Both the position numbers and the translations under genes were made by a program. A DNA stretch of 64,000 nucleotides, from assembly GCF_041435435.1 (NCBI RefSeq), contig NZ_CP108494.1, positions 4,374,501-4,438,500 of the forward strand. Direction: 5' to 3'. Positions within the stretch are counted from its first letter, which is position 1, and each line of letters begins with the position of its first letter. The notes under the pieces were generated by a model. That model was given only the letters and a program-made list of their open reading frames with translations. It was not told the DNA's origin and ran no database searches. The stretch comes from Streptomyces sp. NBC_01241. Its GTDB lineage: Bacteria > Actinomycetota > Actinomycetes > Streptomycetales > Streptomycetaceae. Of this stretch, positions 50,957-59,808 are shown piece after piece.

Positions 50957-51814
50957 TCAGCGCCGCAGCAGCAGATCCGCGACAACCGGGCGGTGGTCCG
51001 AGGCGAGCGTCTCGGCCACCGCCGCGTCGCGTACCCGTACGGAATCCTTCGACACCGCCACGTAATCGATCCGCTGCACCGGATCCTGCGCCGGGTACGT
51101 CGGCCCACCGGGCTCGACGTCCGTCAGTTCCTTCCACAGCGGGGCGAGTTCGGGAGCGGCCGGTGCCGCGTTGAAGTCGCCGAGCAGGATCTGCCGCACC
51201 TTCTGCCGCCCCGGTGCCTCGTCCTCGGCCATGACCCGGCGGGTGTCGGCGACCTGGGCGGTCCGTACGGACGGGTCGCCGCGGTAGTCGAGGTGCGTCA
51301 CATACACATGCACGGGCAGCCCCTTCACCCGCAGGACCACCTCGCCGAAGCCGGGCGCGGGGGCCGGAACCGGGTTCGGGTCCTGGGTGGAGAGCCGGGT
51401 GATCTCGTGGTTCTCGGCGCTCACGATCCGGTACCTGGACAGCACCGCGACACCGAACTCACGCCGGGGCGCACCCGGAGTATCGGGGTCGAGGCTGTAG
51501 ATCGGGGCGAACGAGACCTGCATGTGCAGCCGCTCGGCCAGCTCGGCCGCCAGATCGCGCCACTCGCTGCGGGTGCCCCAGTGGACGTCGACCTCCTGGA
51601 GCCCGATCACATCGGCGTCCAGTGAGCGGAGCTCGGCGGTCTGCCGGTCGAGATCGAAGACATTGTCCATGCCGGCGCCCGCATGGATGTTGTACGTGGC
51701 CACGCGCAGCGACACCTCGTGCCCCTGCCCGGTAGCCGACGCGGGAGGCGCGAGGGCGACCCCCAACAGGCCCGCTGCGATGAGCACTTCCACCGTACGA
51801 CGACGCAGTGTCAT
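50957..51814 (-). CDS. secreted endonuclease/exonuclease/phosphatase-family protein
   Basis: 285 residues. Signal peptide (MTLRRRTVEVLIAAGLLGVA, cleavage after PPASA) then the EEP fold: VATYNIHAGAGMDN, IGLQEVDVHWG (metal Glu), VTHLDYRGD (catalytic His/Asp), LLGDFNAAP, RIDYVAVS and ASDHRPVVADL. Probably a secreted phosphodiesterase or nuclease. Divergent from the MFS gene, sharing the operator region at 51869-51926. Confidence 0.92.
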   Translation of the reverse strand: MTLRRRTVEVLIAAGLLGVALAPPASATGQGHEVSLRVATYNIHAGAGMDNVFDLDRQTAELRSLDADVIGLQEVDVHWGTRSEWRDLAAELAERLHMQVSFAPIYSLDPDTPGAPRREFGVAVLSRYRIVSAENHEITRLSTQDPNPVPAPAPGFGEVVLRVKGLPVHVYVTHLDYRGDPSVRTAQVADTRRVMAEDEAPGRQKVRQILLGDFNAAPAAPELAPLWKELTDVEPGGPTYPAQDPVQRIDYVAVSKDSVRVRDAAVAETLASDHRPVVADLLLRR

Positions 51815-51868
51815 ACCACTCCATCCCTTGTCGGATCAGCGGCGAGCACCGTACCGCGCGAAAACGAG

Positions 51869-51926
51869 TTGTACACCGTACAAGGCTGGCCATACGGTGT
51901 ACATCTCTTACTTGTACACCGTATAA
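51869..51926 (+). promoter_or_regulatory. promoter with three copies of an 11-bp operator core
   Basis: TGTACACCGTA occurs at 51870-51880, inverted at 51893-51903, and again at 51913-51923. The first lies in the perfect palindrome TTGTAC-ACC-GTACAA (51869-51883), the third in TTGTACACCGTATAA. A promoter fits as -35 TTGTAC (51869-51874) and -10 TACGGT (51893-51898), spacer 18. The TetR gene after the MFS gene is the likely repressor. Confidence 0.7.
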
Positions 51927-51942
51927 GGAATCAGGAGTCCGC

Positions 51943-53472
51943 ATGACGGCGACCGCCGCCGAGCAGAACCGCCTCACGCCACCGAGCCACCCGCAGCGCT
52001 GGCTGATCCTCGGCGTCATCTGTCTCGCCCAGCTCACCGTGCTGCTCGACAACACCGTCCTCAACGTCGCGATCCCCTCCCTCACCCGGGAGCTGGACGC
52101 CTCCACTGCCGACGTGCAGTGGATGATCAGTGCCTATTCGCTGGTCCAGTCGGGTCTGCTGCTCACGGCCGGCAGTTCCGCCGACCGCTACGGCCGCAAG
52201 AAGATGCTCATCGCGGGGCTTGCCCTGTTCGGCATCGGTTCGCTGGTGGCCGGACTCGCCCAGTCGTCCGCGCAGCTGATCGCCGCCCGCGCGGGCATGG
52301 GCATCGGCGGTGCGCTGCTGCTGACGACGACCCTGGCCGTCGTCGTGCAGATCTTCGACGACTCCGAGCGGGTCAAGGCGATCGGTATCTGGTCGACCGT
52401 CAGCTCGCTCGGCTTCGCAGTCGGTCCGCTGATCGGCGGCGTGATGCTCGACCACTTCTGGTGGGGCGCGATCTTCCTGATCAACATTCCGGTCGCGGTC
52501 ATCGGCCTGGTCGCCGTGGCCCGCCTCGTCCCGGAGTTCAAGACCCCCAGCAGCGAGCGCCCCGACCTGCTGGGCGCGCTGCTCTCCACCATCGGCATGG
52601 CGTCCGTCGTCTACGCGATCATCTCCGGTCCGGAGCACGGCTGGGCGTCGGGCCAGGTGCTGCTGACCGCCTTCGTCGGGGTCGCCGTACTGACCGGGTT
52701 CGTGCTGTGGGAGCTGCACATCCCGTACCCGATGCTGGACATGCACTTCTTCCGGAACCAGAAGTTCATCGGCGCGGTCGCAGGCGCGATCCTGGTCGCC
52801 TTCGGGATGGGCGGCTCGCTGTTCCTGCTCACCCAGCAGCTCCAGTTCGTCCTCGGCTACGGGCCGCTGGAGGCCGGTCTGCGTACGGCTCCGCTGGCGC
52901 TGAGCGTCGTCGCCCTGAACCTCACCGGACTGGGCGCCAGGCTGGTGCCCAGGCTGGGCACGCCCGTCACCATCGCGGCCGGCATGAGCCTGCTGGCCGC
53001 CGGACTCGCCGCGATCGCGCTGCTCGGCGGCAACGGCTACGGCGGCATGCTGCTCGGCCTGGTCGTGATGGGCGCGGGCATCGCGCTCGCCATGCCCGCC
53101 ATGGCCAACGCGATCATGAGCGCCATTCCGCCGGAGAAGGCGGGCGTGGGCGCCGGGGTCAACGGCACGCTCGCCGAGTTCGGCAACGGGCTCGGGGTCG
53201 CCGTGCTCGGCGCGGTGCTGAACTCCCGGTTCGCGGCGCTCGTGCCGGCGGTCGTCGGGGCCGCCTCGCTGCCCGCCGCACTGGCCTCGGCCACCGATGC
53301 CGGCGAGCGGGCGCGGATCACGGACGCCTTCGCCTCGGGACTGGAGACCAGCCAGCTCGTCGGGGCGGTGGCGGTACTGGCGGGCGGCCTGCTGGCCGCG
53401 GCGCTCCTGCGCCGTGCGGAGCAGGGGGAATCCGCCCGGGCGAACTCGGCCGGGGCCGAGACGGCGGCATAG
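51943..53472 (+). CDS. MFS drug transporter (DHA2, 14 TMS)
   Basis: 509 residues. Motif C-like and motif A sequences: LDNTVLNVAIPSLTREL in helix 1 (typical of DHA2), SSADRYGRKKML (motif A), about 14 hydrophobic helices through VGAVAVLAGGLLAAALL. Proton-driven drug/metabolite exporter. AGGAG before ATG 51943. The TetR gene lies 162 bp downstream on the same strand. Confidence 0.94.
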   Translation: MTATAAEQNRLTPPSHPQRWLILGVICLAQLTVLLDNTVLNVAIPSLTRELDASTADVQWMISAYSLVQSGLLLTAGSSADRYGRKKMLIAGLALFGIGSLVAGLAQSSAQLIAARAGMGIGGALLLTTTLAVVVQIFDDSERVKAIGIWSTVSSLGFAVGPLIGGVMLDHFWWGAIFLINIPVAVIGLVAVARLVPEFKTPSSERPDLLGALLSTIGMASVVYAIISGPEHGWASGQVLLTAFVGVAVLTGFVLWELHIPYPMLDMHFFRNQKFIGAVAGAILVAFGMGGSLFLLTQQLQFVLGYGPLEAGLRTAPLALSVVALNLTGLGARLVPRLGTPVTIAAGMSLLAAGLAAIALLGGNGYGGMLLGLVVMGAGIALAMPAMANAIMSAIPPEKAGVGAGVNGTLAEFGNGLGVAVLGAVLNSRFAALVPAVVGAASLPAALASATDAGERARITDAFASGLETSQLVGAVAVLAGGLLAAALLRRAEQGESARANSAGAETAA

Positions 53473-53634
53473 CATCGAGGCGGGGCGCATCGGACCGTAC
53501 GAATTCGCGTCGGGTGCGCAGGTACGCAACCGGGCCGTACGGGCAGGTACACAACCGGTCGTGCGCGCGAAGGGCGCGCGAAAGCTACGTATCCGATCCG
53601 ATCCGCCCCGCCGGCAAGACGAGGAGAGTGCGCC

Positions 53635-54402
53635 ATGGTGTCCGCGGCCGACCGTGTGAAGAACCCTGCCAGGACCAGTGTGTGGCTGGAACAGCGGACA
53701 CCGTCGCGCGCCCGTAAACCGGACCAGCCGGCCGGCCTCGACCGGGACAGGATCACCGCGGCCACGGTCCGGCTGCTGGACGCGGAGGGCCTTGCCAAGT
53801 TCTCCATGCGCCGGCTCGCTGCCGAGCTGGACGTCACCGCGATGTCCCTCTACTGGTACGTGGACACCAAGGACGATCTGCTGGAGCTGGCCCTCGACTC
53901 GGTCTACCGCGAGATCGCGCCCCCTCGCGAGGACGCGCACTGGCACGACCGGCTGCGCGAACTCGCCGTCTCCTACCGGGAACTGCTGGTCCGCCATGTC
54001 TGGGCGTCACCGCTCGCCGGTCATTTCCTCAACATGGGCCCGTACTCGATGCTGTTCTCGCACGCCATCCAGGACGTGATCCGGGCGACCGGTCTGCCGC
54101 TGCACCAGCAGACCGGCGCGCTCTCCGCGGTCTTCCAGTTCGTCTACGGATTCGGCACCATCGAGGCCCACTTCGTGCAGCGCAGCGCGGAGACGGGGCT
54201 CAGCCAGGACGAGTTCTTCCAGCAGGCGCTGGGCGCCATCCGGAGCCAGCCGCAGCTCAGCCGGATCGTCGAGGACTCGCAGGACCTGATGGACGCCCGC
54301 GGCGGCGACACGGTCGAGGAGATGCGCGACCGGGACTTCACCTTCGCCCTGGACCTGCTGATCGCGGGCATCGAGGCGATGCGGGACCGCGAGAGCCACT
54401 GA
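53635..54402 (+). CDS. TetR-family transcriptional regulator
   Basis: 255 residues. N-terminal helix-turn-helix LDRDRITAATVRLLDAEGLA, MRRLAAELDVTAMSLYWYVD with the YWYV recognition helix of the TetR/TetR_C subclass. The C-terminal ligand domain contains VFQFVYGFGTIEAHFVQ. Probably represses the upstream MFS gene by binding the TGTACACCGTA sites. Leads directly into a hairpin terminator. Confidence 0.93.
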   Translation: MVSAADRVKNPARTSVWLEQRTPSRARKPDQPAGLDRDRITAATVRLLDAEGLAKFSMRRLAAELDVTAMSLYWYVDTKDDLLELALDSVYREIAPPREDAHWHDRLRELAVSYRELLVRHVWASPLAGHFLNMGPYSMLFSHAIQDVIRATGLPLHQQTGALSAVFQFVYGFGTIEAHFVQRSAETGLSQDEFFQQALGAIRSQPQLSRIVEDSQDLMDARGGDTVEEMRDRDFTFALDLLIAGIEAMRDRESH

Positions 54403-54442
54403 GGCCCCGCTCGTCCCTCAGAATCACCGTACGGGGCAGCTG

Positions 54443-54479
54443 CCGGCACCGGGCACCGCGCGAGCAGGTCCGGTGCCGG
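54443..54479. terminator. hairpin between convergent TetR and PPOX genes
   Basis: Perfect 9-bp stem CCGGCACCG (54443-54451) with 54471-54479, 19-base loop. Confidence 0.5.
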
Positions 54480-54507
54480 AACACGTATACGGTTGCGCAT
54501 CCGGCCG

Positions 54508-54978
54508 TCAGATGTCGGACGCCAGATGGGCGGGGAAGCCGCCGGTGGCGACCGGACCCCACCGCTCCGGGGTGATCCGGATGATCGACTTCCCCTGCTT
54601 CACCATCGCCGCCCGGTACTCGTCCCAGTCCGAGTGCTCACCCGAGATGTTCCGGAAGTACTCGACGAGCGGCTCGACCGAATCGGGTGAATCGATCACC
54701 TCGGCCGAGCCGTCGATCTGCACCCACGGCCCGTTCCAGTCGTCCGACAGCACGATCACGCTGACCCTGGGGTCCCGTTTCGCGTTGCGGGTCTTGGCCC
54801 GTTCGGGGTAGGTCGAGACGACGATCCGGCCCGTGTCGTCGACGCCGCAGGTCAGCGGCGAGCCCTGGGGGCGGCCGTCGGACCGGGTGGTCAGCAGGAT
54901 CGCCCGGTGCCTGGGCCGTACGAAAGTCAGCAACGCGTCGAGTTCCACGGCGGTGTTCGTAGCGATGTGGGGTGCCAT
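54508..54978 (-). CDS. PPOX-class F420-dependent oxidoreductase
   Basis: 156 residues, split beta-barrel flavin/deazaflavin-binding fold. AILLTTRSDGRPQGSPLTCG, then STYPERAKTRNAKRDPRVSV and WVQIDGSAEVID are the typical strands of the Rv1155-like group that uses F420. Acts alone in the cytoplasm; substrate unknown. Its start is 10 bp from the end of the YceI gene on the same strand. Confidence 0.92.
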   Translation of the reverse strand: MAPHIATNTAVELDALLTFVRPRHRAILLTTRSDGRPQGSPLTCGVDDTGRIVVSTYPERAKTRNAKRDPRVSVIVLSDDWNGPWVQIDGSAEVIDSPDSVEPLVEYFRNISGEHSDWDEYRAAMVKQGKSIIRITPERWGPVATGGFPAHLASDI

Positions 54979-54987
54979 GTCCGCAGA

Positions 54988-55803
54988 CTACGACGGCAGG
55001 GACTCACCCTGCACGGCCTGGATGTCGAGCTCCACCCGCAGCGTCGTACCGATCGCCGAGATGCCCGCCTGCACCACCTGGTTGTAGTTCATGGCGAAGT
55101 CCTCGCGGCGCAGCTCCGCCGTCGCGCTGAACGCCGCGCGCACCCCGCCCCACGGGTCCGGGCCCGTCCCGAGGTAGCTCAGGTCCAGGTCGACGGGGCG
55201 CACGACGCCGCGCATCGTCAGCTCGCCGTGGACCAGCCAGCGGTCGGGGCCCGCCGGGGTCAGCCCGTTCGAGCGGTACGTGATCTCCGGGAACCGGTCC
55301 GAGTCCAGGAAGTCCGGCGAGCGCAGGTGCTTGTCGCGCATGCCGTTGCCGGTGTCGATGCTGGCCGCGCTGATGACGGCGTCGACCCGGGACTGCGCGA
55401 CGTCCTCCGCGATCTCGATCCGGCCGTTGAACTCGGTGAACCGGCCGCGCACGCTGGAGATCCCCAGGTGCTGCGCGACCGCGGCCACCGAGCAGTGCGC
55501 CGGGTCCAGCGACCAGGCGCCCGGCGGTGGCAGCTCCACGCCGCCCTGGCGGGCCAGCACCACCGTGCCGGCCTCGACCCGCCCGCTCGCCGTGACGAGG
55601 GCGGTGGAGGCGGCGGGGGCGTACCCGACCGCCGTGACGATCACCGTGTACGCGCCGGCCTGCAGCGGGGTGTCGGTCCGCACCGCCCCGTCCTCGTCGG
55701 CGGCGGCCCGCAGCACCTGCGTGCCGGTCATGTCGGTGACCGTCACGACCGCGTGCTGGACCGCCCAGCCGTCCCGCGTACGTACCTGTGCGCGAAGTCC
55801 CAT
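54988..55803 (-). CDS. YceI-like protein with N-terminal carboxypeptidase-regulatory-like domain
   Basis: 271 residues. Residues about 1-85 form a beta-sandwich of the CarboxypepD_reg type (VRTRDGWAVQHAVVTVTDMT, TPLQAGAYTVIVTAVGYAPA). Residues about 95-265 are YceI lipocalin-like (WSLDPAHCSVAAVAQHLGIS, VRGRFTEFNG, DKHLRSPDFLDSDRFPEITY), which in relatives binds polyisoprenoids. No signal peptide, so cytoplasmic as read. The same beta domain is repeated three times in the tail of the neighbouring MFS pump, suggesting a shared partner or ligand. Confidence 0.9.
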   Translation of the reverse strand: MGLRAQVRTRDGWAVQHAVVTVTDMTGTQVLRAAADEDGAVRTDTPLQAGAYTVIVTAVGYAPAASTALVTASGRVEAGTVVLARQGGVELPPPGAWSLDPAHCSVAAVAQHLGISSVRGRFTEFNGRIEIAEDVAQSRVDAVISAASIDTGNGMRDKHLRSPDFLDSDRFPEITYRSNGLTPAGPDRWLVHGELTMRGVVRPVDLDLSYLGTGPDPWGGVRAAFSATAELRREDFAMNYNQVVQAGISAIGTTLRVELDIQAVQGESLPS

Positions 55804-55957
55804 CCCGTTTTCTCTCCTTGCTCAATGACTCAATGAGTCGGGCCCCGGGGCGGGGACGGCAGGCCGTCCCCTGCCTGCCGTCCCCACCACCGGGGCCCAT
55901 TTCCACCGGCCGGTACAGCGTCTCCGCTCGATACGCCGACCCGCCAGGGGTCTGTGG

Positions 55958-58438
55958 TTACTCGCCGGGGTGGGCGAGCTCGATGTCGTGGCCGTCGACC
56001 CCGCGACCGGCCACGGTCAGTGCGCCGGCCACCGGCGGGTAGCCGGTCGCGACGACCGAGTACTCGCCCGCGTCCAGGTCGGTGAAGGCGTACGCCCCGT
56101 CCTCCCCGGTCGTCGAGGTGGCGACCACATTGCCCGCCGCGTCGACGAGTGTGACCCGCGCGTCCGGCAGCGGCCGCCGGCCGGAACCGGCCCGCACGAC
56201 ACCCTGCACCAGCGCACCGGACTGCAGCGCGGCCTCGATCCGGGTGACGCCCTGGCCGCCGATCTCCACCGGCAGCGCCAGCGGACGGAACCCGGCGGCG
56301 TTCACCGCGACGGTCACCGAACCGGGGACCAGCTCACCGAAGGCGAACTCGCCCGTCCCACCGGACTTGCCGGCGGCCAGCACGTCGCCGCGCACATCGG
56401 TCACGATGACCATGGCGCCTTCGACGGGCGCGGCGGTCTCGGCGGTCCGCACGATCCCGGCCAGGCCGCTCGTACCGGAGAGCAGGATGTCGTACGAGAG
56501 CGGCTCGTCACCGACGACCACGGTGGACGCCTGCGGCTGAAAGCCGTCGGCGGACGCGATCAGGACGTAGGAGCCGGAGCCCGGCGCGTCCAGACCGTAG
56601 CTGCCGTCGGCCTGGGCGACGGAGCGCCCCAGCTGCCGGCCGGCCAGCGAGATCAGCGTGACGGCGGCCCGGGCGACGGGTGCACCCTCGGCGCCGCGCA
56701 CCACACCGTGCACGGCTGTGCCCTGCAGAGTGGCGACGGGGGCTTCCAGGGTGGTGACCGATGCGGCCGGGGACACCACCGGGGAGGACGGAACGGTGGC
56801 CAGGGCCTCGACCGCCTCCGCGACGGGGGCCTCGGCCGTGGCCGGGGCGTCGCTCACGGCGGTCGTCTTCAGCGCGACCTCCTTGATGAAGATCGTGATC
56901 AGGAAGGCGATCAGCGCGGCCGGGGCGGCGTAGAGGAAGACATCGCCGACACCGTGCCCGTAGGCGCTCTCCACGACCGTACGGAACGGTTCGGGCAGCG
57001 CGTGCACGTCGGGGATGCCCCCGCCGCCGGTGCCACCGTGGCCCATGGCCTCGCCCTTGGGGCCGAGCTCCGCGAGACCGTCCTTGACGTAGTGGGTGAC
57101 GCGGTTCGCCATGACGGCGCCCAGCGCCGAGACGCCGATCGCACCACCGAGGGAACGGAAGAAGGTGACGACGGAGCTGGCCGAGCCGAGGTCGGACGGA
57201 GCGACCTGGTTCTGCGTGGCGAGCACCAGGTTCTGCATCATCATGCCGATGCCGAGGCCCATGACGGCCATGAAGACCGCGATGTGCCAGTACGTGGTGT
57301 CGTACCGGATGGTGCCCAGCAGTCCGAGCCCGGCGGTGACCAGGAAGCCACCGCTGACCAGCCAGGCCTTCCAGCGGCCGGTCTTGGTGATGATCTGGCC
57401 CGAGACCGTCGAGGAGACGAACAGACCCGCGATCATCGGGATCGTCATGACACCGGACATCGTCGGCGACTTGCCGCGCGCCAGCTGGAAGTACTGGCTG
57501 AAGAAGACGGTGCCCGCGAACATCGCGATACCGACGAACAGCGAGGCCAGCGAGGCCAGCGTGATGGTGCGGTTACGGAAGAGGCGCAGCGGGATGATCG
57601 GCTCGCTGGCCTTGGACTCGACGACGATGAAGAGCAGTGCCAGCGCGGCGGAACCGAGGAGCATCACGCCGCTCTGCCAGGACAGCCAGTCGTACTTGTC
57701 GCCCGCGAAGGTGACCCAGAGGAGCAGCAGCGAAACGGCGGCGCTGATGAAGAACGCGCCGGTCCAGTCGACCTTGACCTCACGCTTCACGACCGGGAGC
57801 TTCAGGGTCTTCTGGAGCACGATCAGCGCGATGACGGCGAACGGCACACCGACGTAGAAGCACCAGCGCCAGCCCATCCAGCTGGTGTCGGTGATGACAC
57901 CGCCGAGCAGCGGACCACCGACGGTGGCGACGGCGAACACCGCACCGATGTATCCGCTGTAGCGACCGCGCTCACGCGGGGCGATCATCGCGGCCATCAC
58001 GATCTGCGCGAGGGCGGAGAGACCGCCGACGCCGATGCCCTGGACGACACGGCAGGCGATCAGCATGCCGCTGCTGGTCGAGAGACCGGCGACGACCGAG
58101 CCCGCGACGTAGATGAGGAGCGCTATCTGGACCAGCAGCTTCTTGCTGAACAGGTCGGAGAGCTTGCCCCACAGGGGGGTGGTGGCGGTCATGGCCAGCA
58201 GCGAGGCCGTGACGACCCACGTGTAGGCGCTCTGGCCGCCGCCGAGGTCGGAGATGATCTCCGGGAGGGCGTTGGAGACGACCGTCGACGACAGGATCGC
58301 GACAAACATACCGAGCATCAGCCCGGCCAGCGCTTCCATGATCTGACGGTGTGTCATCGGCGTGCCGGACGGGGTATCGGACGATCCCCCGTGCTTGGCG
58401 TGGCCGCCCCGCACACCGGCTGGTGTGGTCGTAGCCAT
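55958..58438 (-). CDS. DHA2 MFS transporter fused to three carboxypeptidase-regulatory-like domains
   Basis: 826 residues. Residues about 30-570 are a 14-helix DHA2 drug exporter (MFVAILSSTVVSNALPEIIS, LWGKLSDLFSKKLLV, ending FLYAAPAALIAFLITIFI). An Ala/Pro/Val linker (about 575-640) precedes three similar beta domains at about 640-680, 690-740 and 755-826. Their shared pattern is G-V-V-R, then V-T-L, D-G-S-Y, S-Y-V-L-I-A and G-F. The tail of a 14-TMS protein should be cytosolic. AAGGAAC precedes ATG 58438. 23 bp after the MarR gene in the same direction. Confidence 0.9.
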   Translation of the reverse strand: MATTTPAGVRGGHAKHGGSSDTPSGTPMTHRQIMEALAGLMLGMFVAILSSTVVSNALPEIISDLGGGQSAYTWVVTASLLAMTATTPLWGKLSDLFSKKLLVQIALLIYVAGSVVAGLSTSSGMLIACRVVQGIGVGGLSALAQIVMAAMIAPRERGRYSGYIGAVFAVATVGGPLLGGVITDTSWMGWRWCFYVGVPFAVIALIVLQKTLKLPVVKREVKVDWTGAFFISAAVSLLLLWVTFAGDKYDWLSWQSGVMLLGSAALALLFIVVESKASEPIIPLRLFRNRTITLASLASLFVGIAMFAGTVFFSQYFQLARGKSPTMSGVMTIPMIAGLFVSSTVSGQIITKTGRWKAWLVSGGFLVTAGLGLLGTIRYDTTYWHIAVFMAVMGLGIGMMMQNLVLATQNQVAPSDLGSASSVVTFFRSLGGAIGVSALGAVMANRVTHYVKDGLAELGPKGEAMGHGGTGGGGIPDVHALPEPFRTVVESAYGHGVGDVFLYAAPAALIAFLITIFIKEVALKTTAVSDAPATAEAPVAEAVEALATVPSSPVVSPAASVTTLEAPVATLQGTAVHGVVRGAEGAPVARAAVTLISLAGRQLGRSVAQADGSYGLDAPGSGSYVLIASADGFQPQASTVVVGDEPLSYDILLSGTSGLAGIVRTAETAAPVEGAMVIVTDVRGDVLAAGKSGGTGEFAFGELVPGSVTVAVNAAGFRPLALPVEIGGQGVTRIEAALQSGALVQGVVRAGSGRRPLPDARVTLVDAAGNVVATSTTGEDGAYAFTDLDAGEYSVVATGYPPVAGALTVAGRGVDGHDIELAHPGE

Positions 58439-58461
58439 TGAGTTCCTTGTCTTTGCTTCTG

Positions 58462-59010
58462 TTACACAGGTGTACGGGTGTGCAGGTCGTTGTCGCTGTC
58501 GGCGGGCCGCGGACGGCAGTCGCCGATGTGCTTTCCGGGGGCGCACCCCCCGGGGCCGCGGCAGGCGAAACTGGTGCGCAGCCGGGCGAGCAGCGTGTTG
58601 AGCTGTCCGACTTCGTCGTCGGACCAGTCGGAGAGGTTGTGGACGAACAGTTCCGTGACCCGCTGGTTCAGATCGATGAGCAGGTCGCGTCCGGCGGGGG
58701 TCAGCCGCAGGATGCGGGACCGCTTGTCCGCCGGGTCCGAGGACCGCTCGATCCATCCATGCTCTGCCACATGGGCGACATGACGACTGGTCACGGACAT
58801 ATCGATGGACATCAGCTCGGCCAGCCTGCTGATCCGCATTTCGCCGTGGTCACGGAGGAGAGCCAGTACGGCGGCGGAGCCGGCGGGGCATTCGGGGGGC
58901 AATATGCGGGCGAGACCCCGCTTGACGGCTCCGACGGCGCTGAGGTGCCGGGCCAGTTCTTCGTACTGACCTCGTACGGCCACGGGCCCCCCAGACATCT
59001 CGTCGTCCAT
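58462..59010 (-). CDS. MarR-family transcriptional regulator
   Basis: 182 residues from ATG 59010; ATG 59031 is possible, but it lies within the -10/operator. Winged helix: LLRDHGEMRISRLAELMSID, MSVTSRHVAHVAEHGWIERS, DPADKRSRILRLTPAGR. A Cys-containing tail (FACRGPGGCAPGKHIGDC) has three or four cysteines that could sense metal or oxidation. Divergent palindromes GTTGC-N5-GCAA(C/A) overlap its promoter, so autoregulation is expected, with control of the downstream pump. Confidence 0.92.
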   Translation of the reverse strand: MDDEMSGGPVAVRGQYEELARHLSAVGAVKRGLARILPPECPAGSAAVLALLRDHGEMRISRLAELMSIDMSVTSRHVAHVAEHGWIERSSDPADKRSRILRLTPAGRDLLIDLNQRVTELFVHNLSDWSDDEVGQLNTLLARLRTSFACRGPGGCAPGKHIGDCRPRPADSDNDLHTRTPV

Positions 59011-59013
59011 CTT

Positions 59014-59057
59014 GTTGCTTAGGGCAACCATAGAAGCCGTTGGTTGCTGAAGGCAAA
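59014..59057 (-). promoter_or_regulatory. marR promoter with two MarR-type operators
   Basis: On the minus strand -35 TTGCCT (59051-59056) and -10 TATGGT (59027-59032) are 18 bp apart. Palindromes GTTGC-N5-GCAAC (59014-59028) and GTTGC-N5-GCAAA (59043-59057) cover the -10/+1 and the -35, 29 bp apart. Confidence 0.65.
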
Positions 59058-59548
59058 CGAAAAAGGGCTTGCAGAAGTAAAGGAACGCAAAAGGCTGCGT
59101 AGGGCTCGGGTCAAACGCCCAGCGTGTGGGGGGCCGGCGTGGCGGGTGTGTCTCGTGCCACACCGGAGGCGTGGACGGTGGCCCCGAAACGGCAGTAGGC
59201 CCCGAGTGTTACTCGGGGCCGGGCCGTCGCCCTGTAGGGCACAAGGTGCCGCCGGACCGCTAGGGTCCTGACCCATGGCACACAACCGTTCCTTGGCGCC
59301 CGGCGGGAGGAGCTGTGCGTCTGGCGGGCCATCCCGAACGGTCTTGGATGACCTGGTTCTCCGCTTTCGCACCGCGGTGGCGGCACGCGTCACGCGCGTG
59401 ATCCAGCCCGCAGCGGGCAGAGTCCCTGGTGCGAGAGGGGTCGAGCGTTGGCCGCAGGACCCTCTCGCACGTGACGACGCTACAGTTCCACAGGCTTCAT
59501 ATCGCAGTATCCGACGAGCACTTCACCCGATCGAGTGGGAACGTATCC
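59058..59548. other. 490-bp intergenic region with hairpins
   Basis: No gene I can defend; an open frame at 59275-59556 has mixed codon bias. A 9-bp stem GGCCCCGAG lies at 59198-59206/59212-59220. A perfect 11-bp stem GTGCGAGAGGG lies at 59429-59439/59460-59470 with a 20-base loop, just upstream of the small membrane protein. Confidence 0.45.
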
Positions 59549-59767
59549 ATGCGTAATCAGCCGCCGGTAAATGGCAACCCCCAAGGCCCCGAGGGCAACA
59601 ACGACCCTGCGGGCAGCACTCAGATGTTCCGCGCCTTCGTCGACGAGGGCGAGCCGCAGCGACGTCAGCAGCCGGCCGCTTCGTCCGGACCGAAGACCGG
59701 AGTGATCGCCGCCGTCGTCGCGGTGGTCGTCGTCCTCGGAGCGGTCGCCTGGCTCGCGCTCGGCTGA
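59549..59767 (+). CDS. small C-terminally anchored membrane protein
   Basis: 72 residues. A polar N-terminus (MRNQPPVNGNPQGPEGNNDP) contains STQMFRAFVDEGEPQRR, then a single C-terminal helix GVIAAVVAVVVVLGAVAWLA ending four residues from the stop, so it is tail-anchored with the N-terminus in the cytoplasm. No family recognised. Weak GGGAA ribosome site. Codon bias is good. Convergent with the lipoprotein gene. Confidence 0.75.
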   Translation: MRNQPPVNGNPQGPEGNNDPAGSTQMFRAFVDEGEPQRRQQPAASSGPKTGVIAAVVAVVVVLGAVAWLALG

Positions 59768-59808
59768 CCGGCGCACCGGTTTCCCCGTAGCGCTTCCGTT
59801 TCCACCCG

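Noticed and set aside
51931..53997. Minus-strand frame of about 690 codons opposite the MFS and TetR genes
   Set aside because: Composition is Asp/Gly/Gln/Arg-rich without motifs; the plus strand encodes intact families.
59275..59556. 93-codon open frame (MAHNRSLAPGGRS...)
   Set aside because: Mixed codon bias, no ribosome site and a hairpin inside it; insufficient support.
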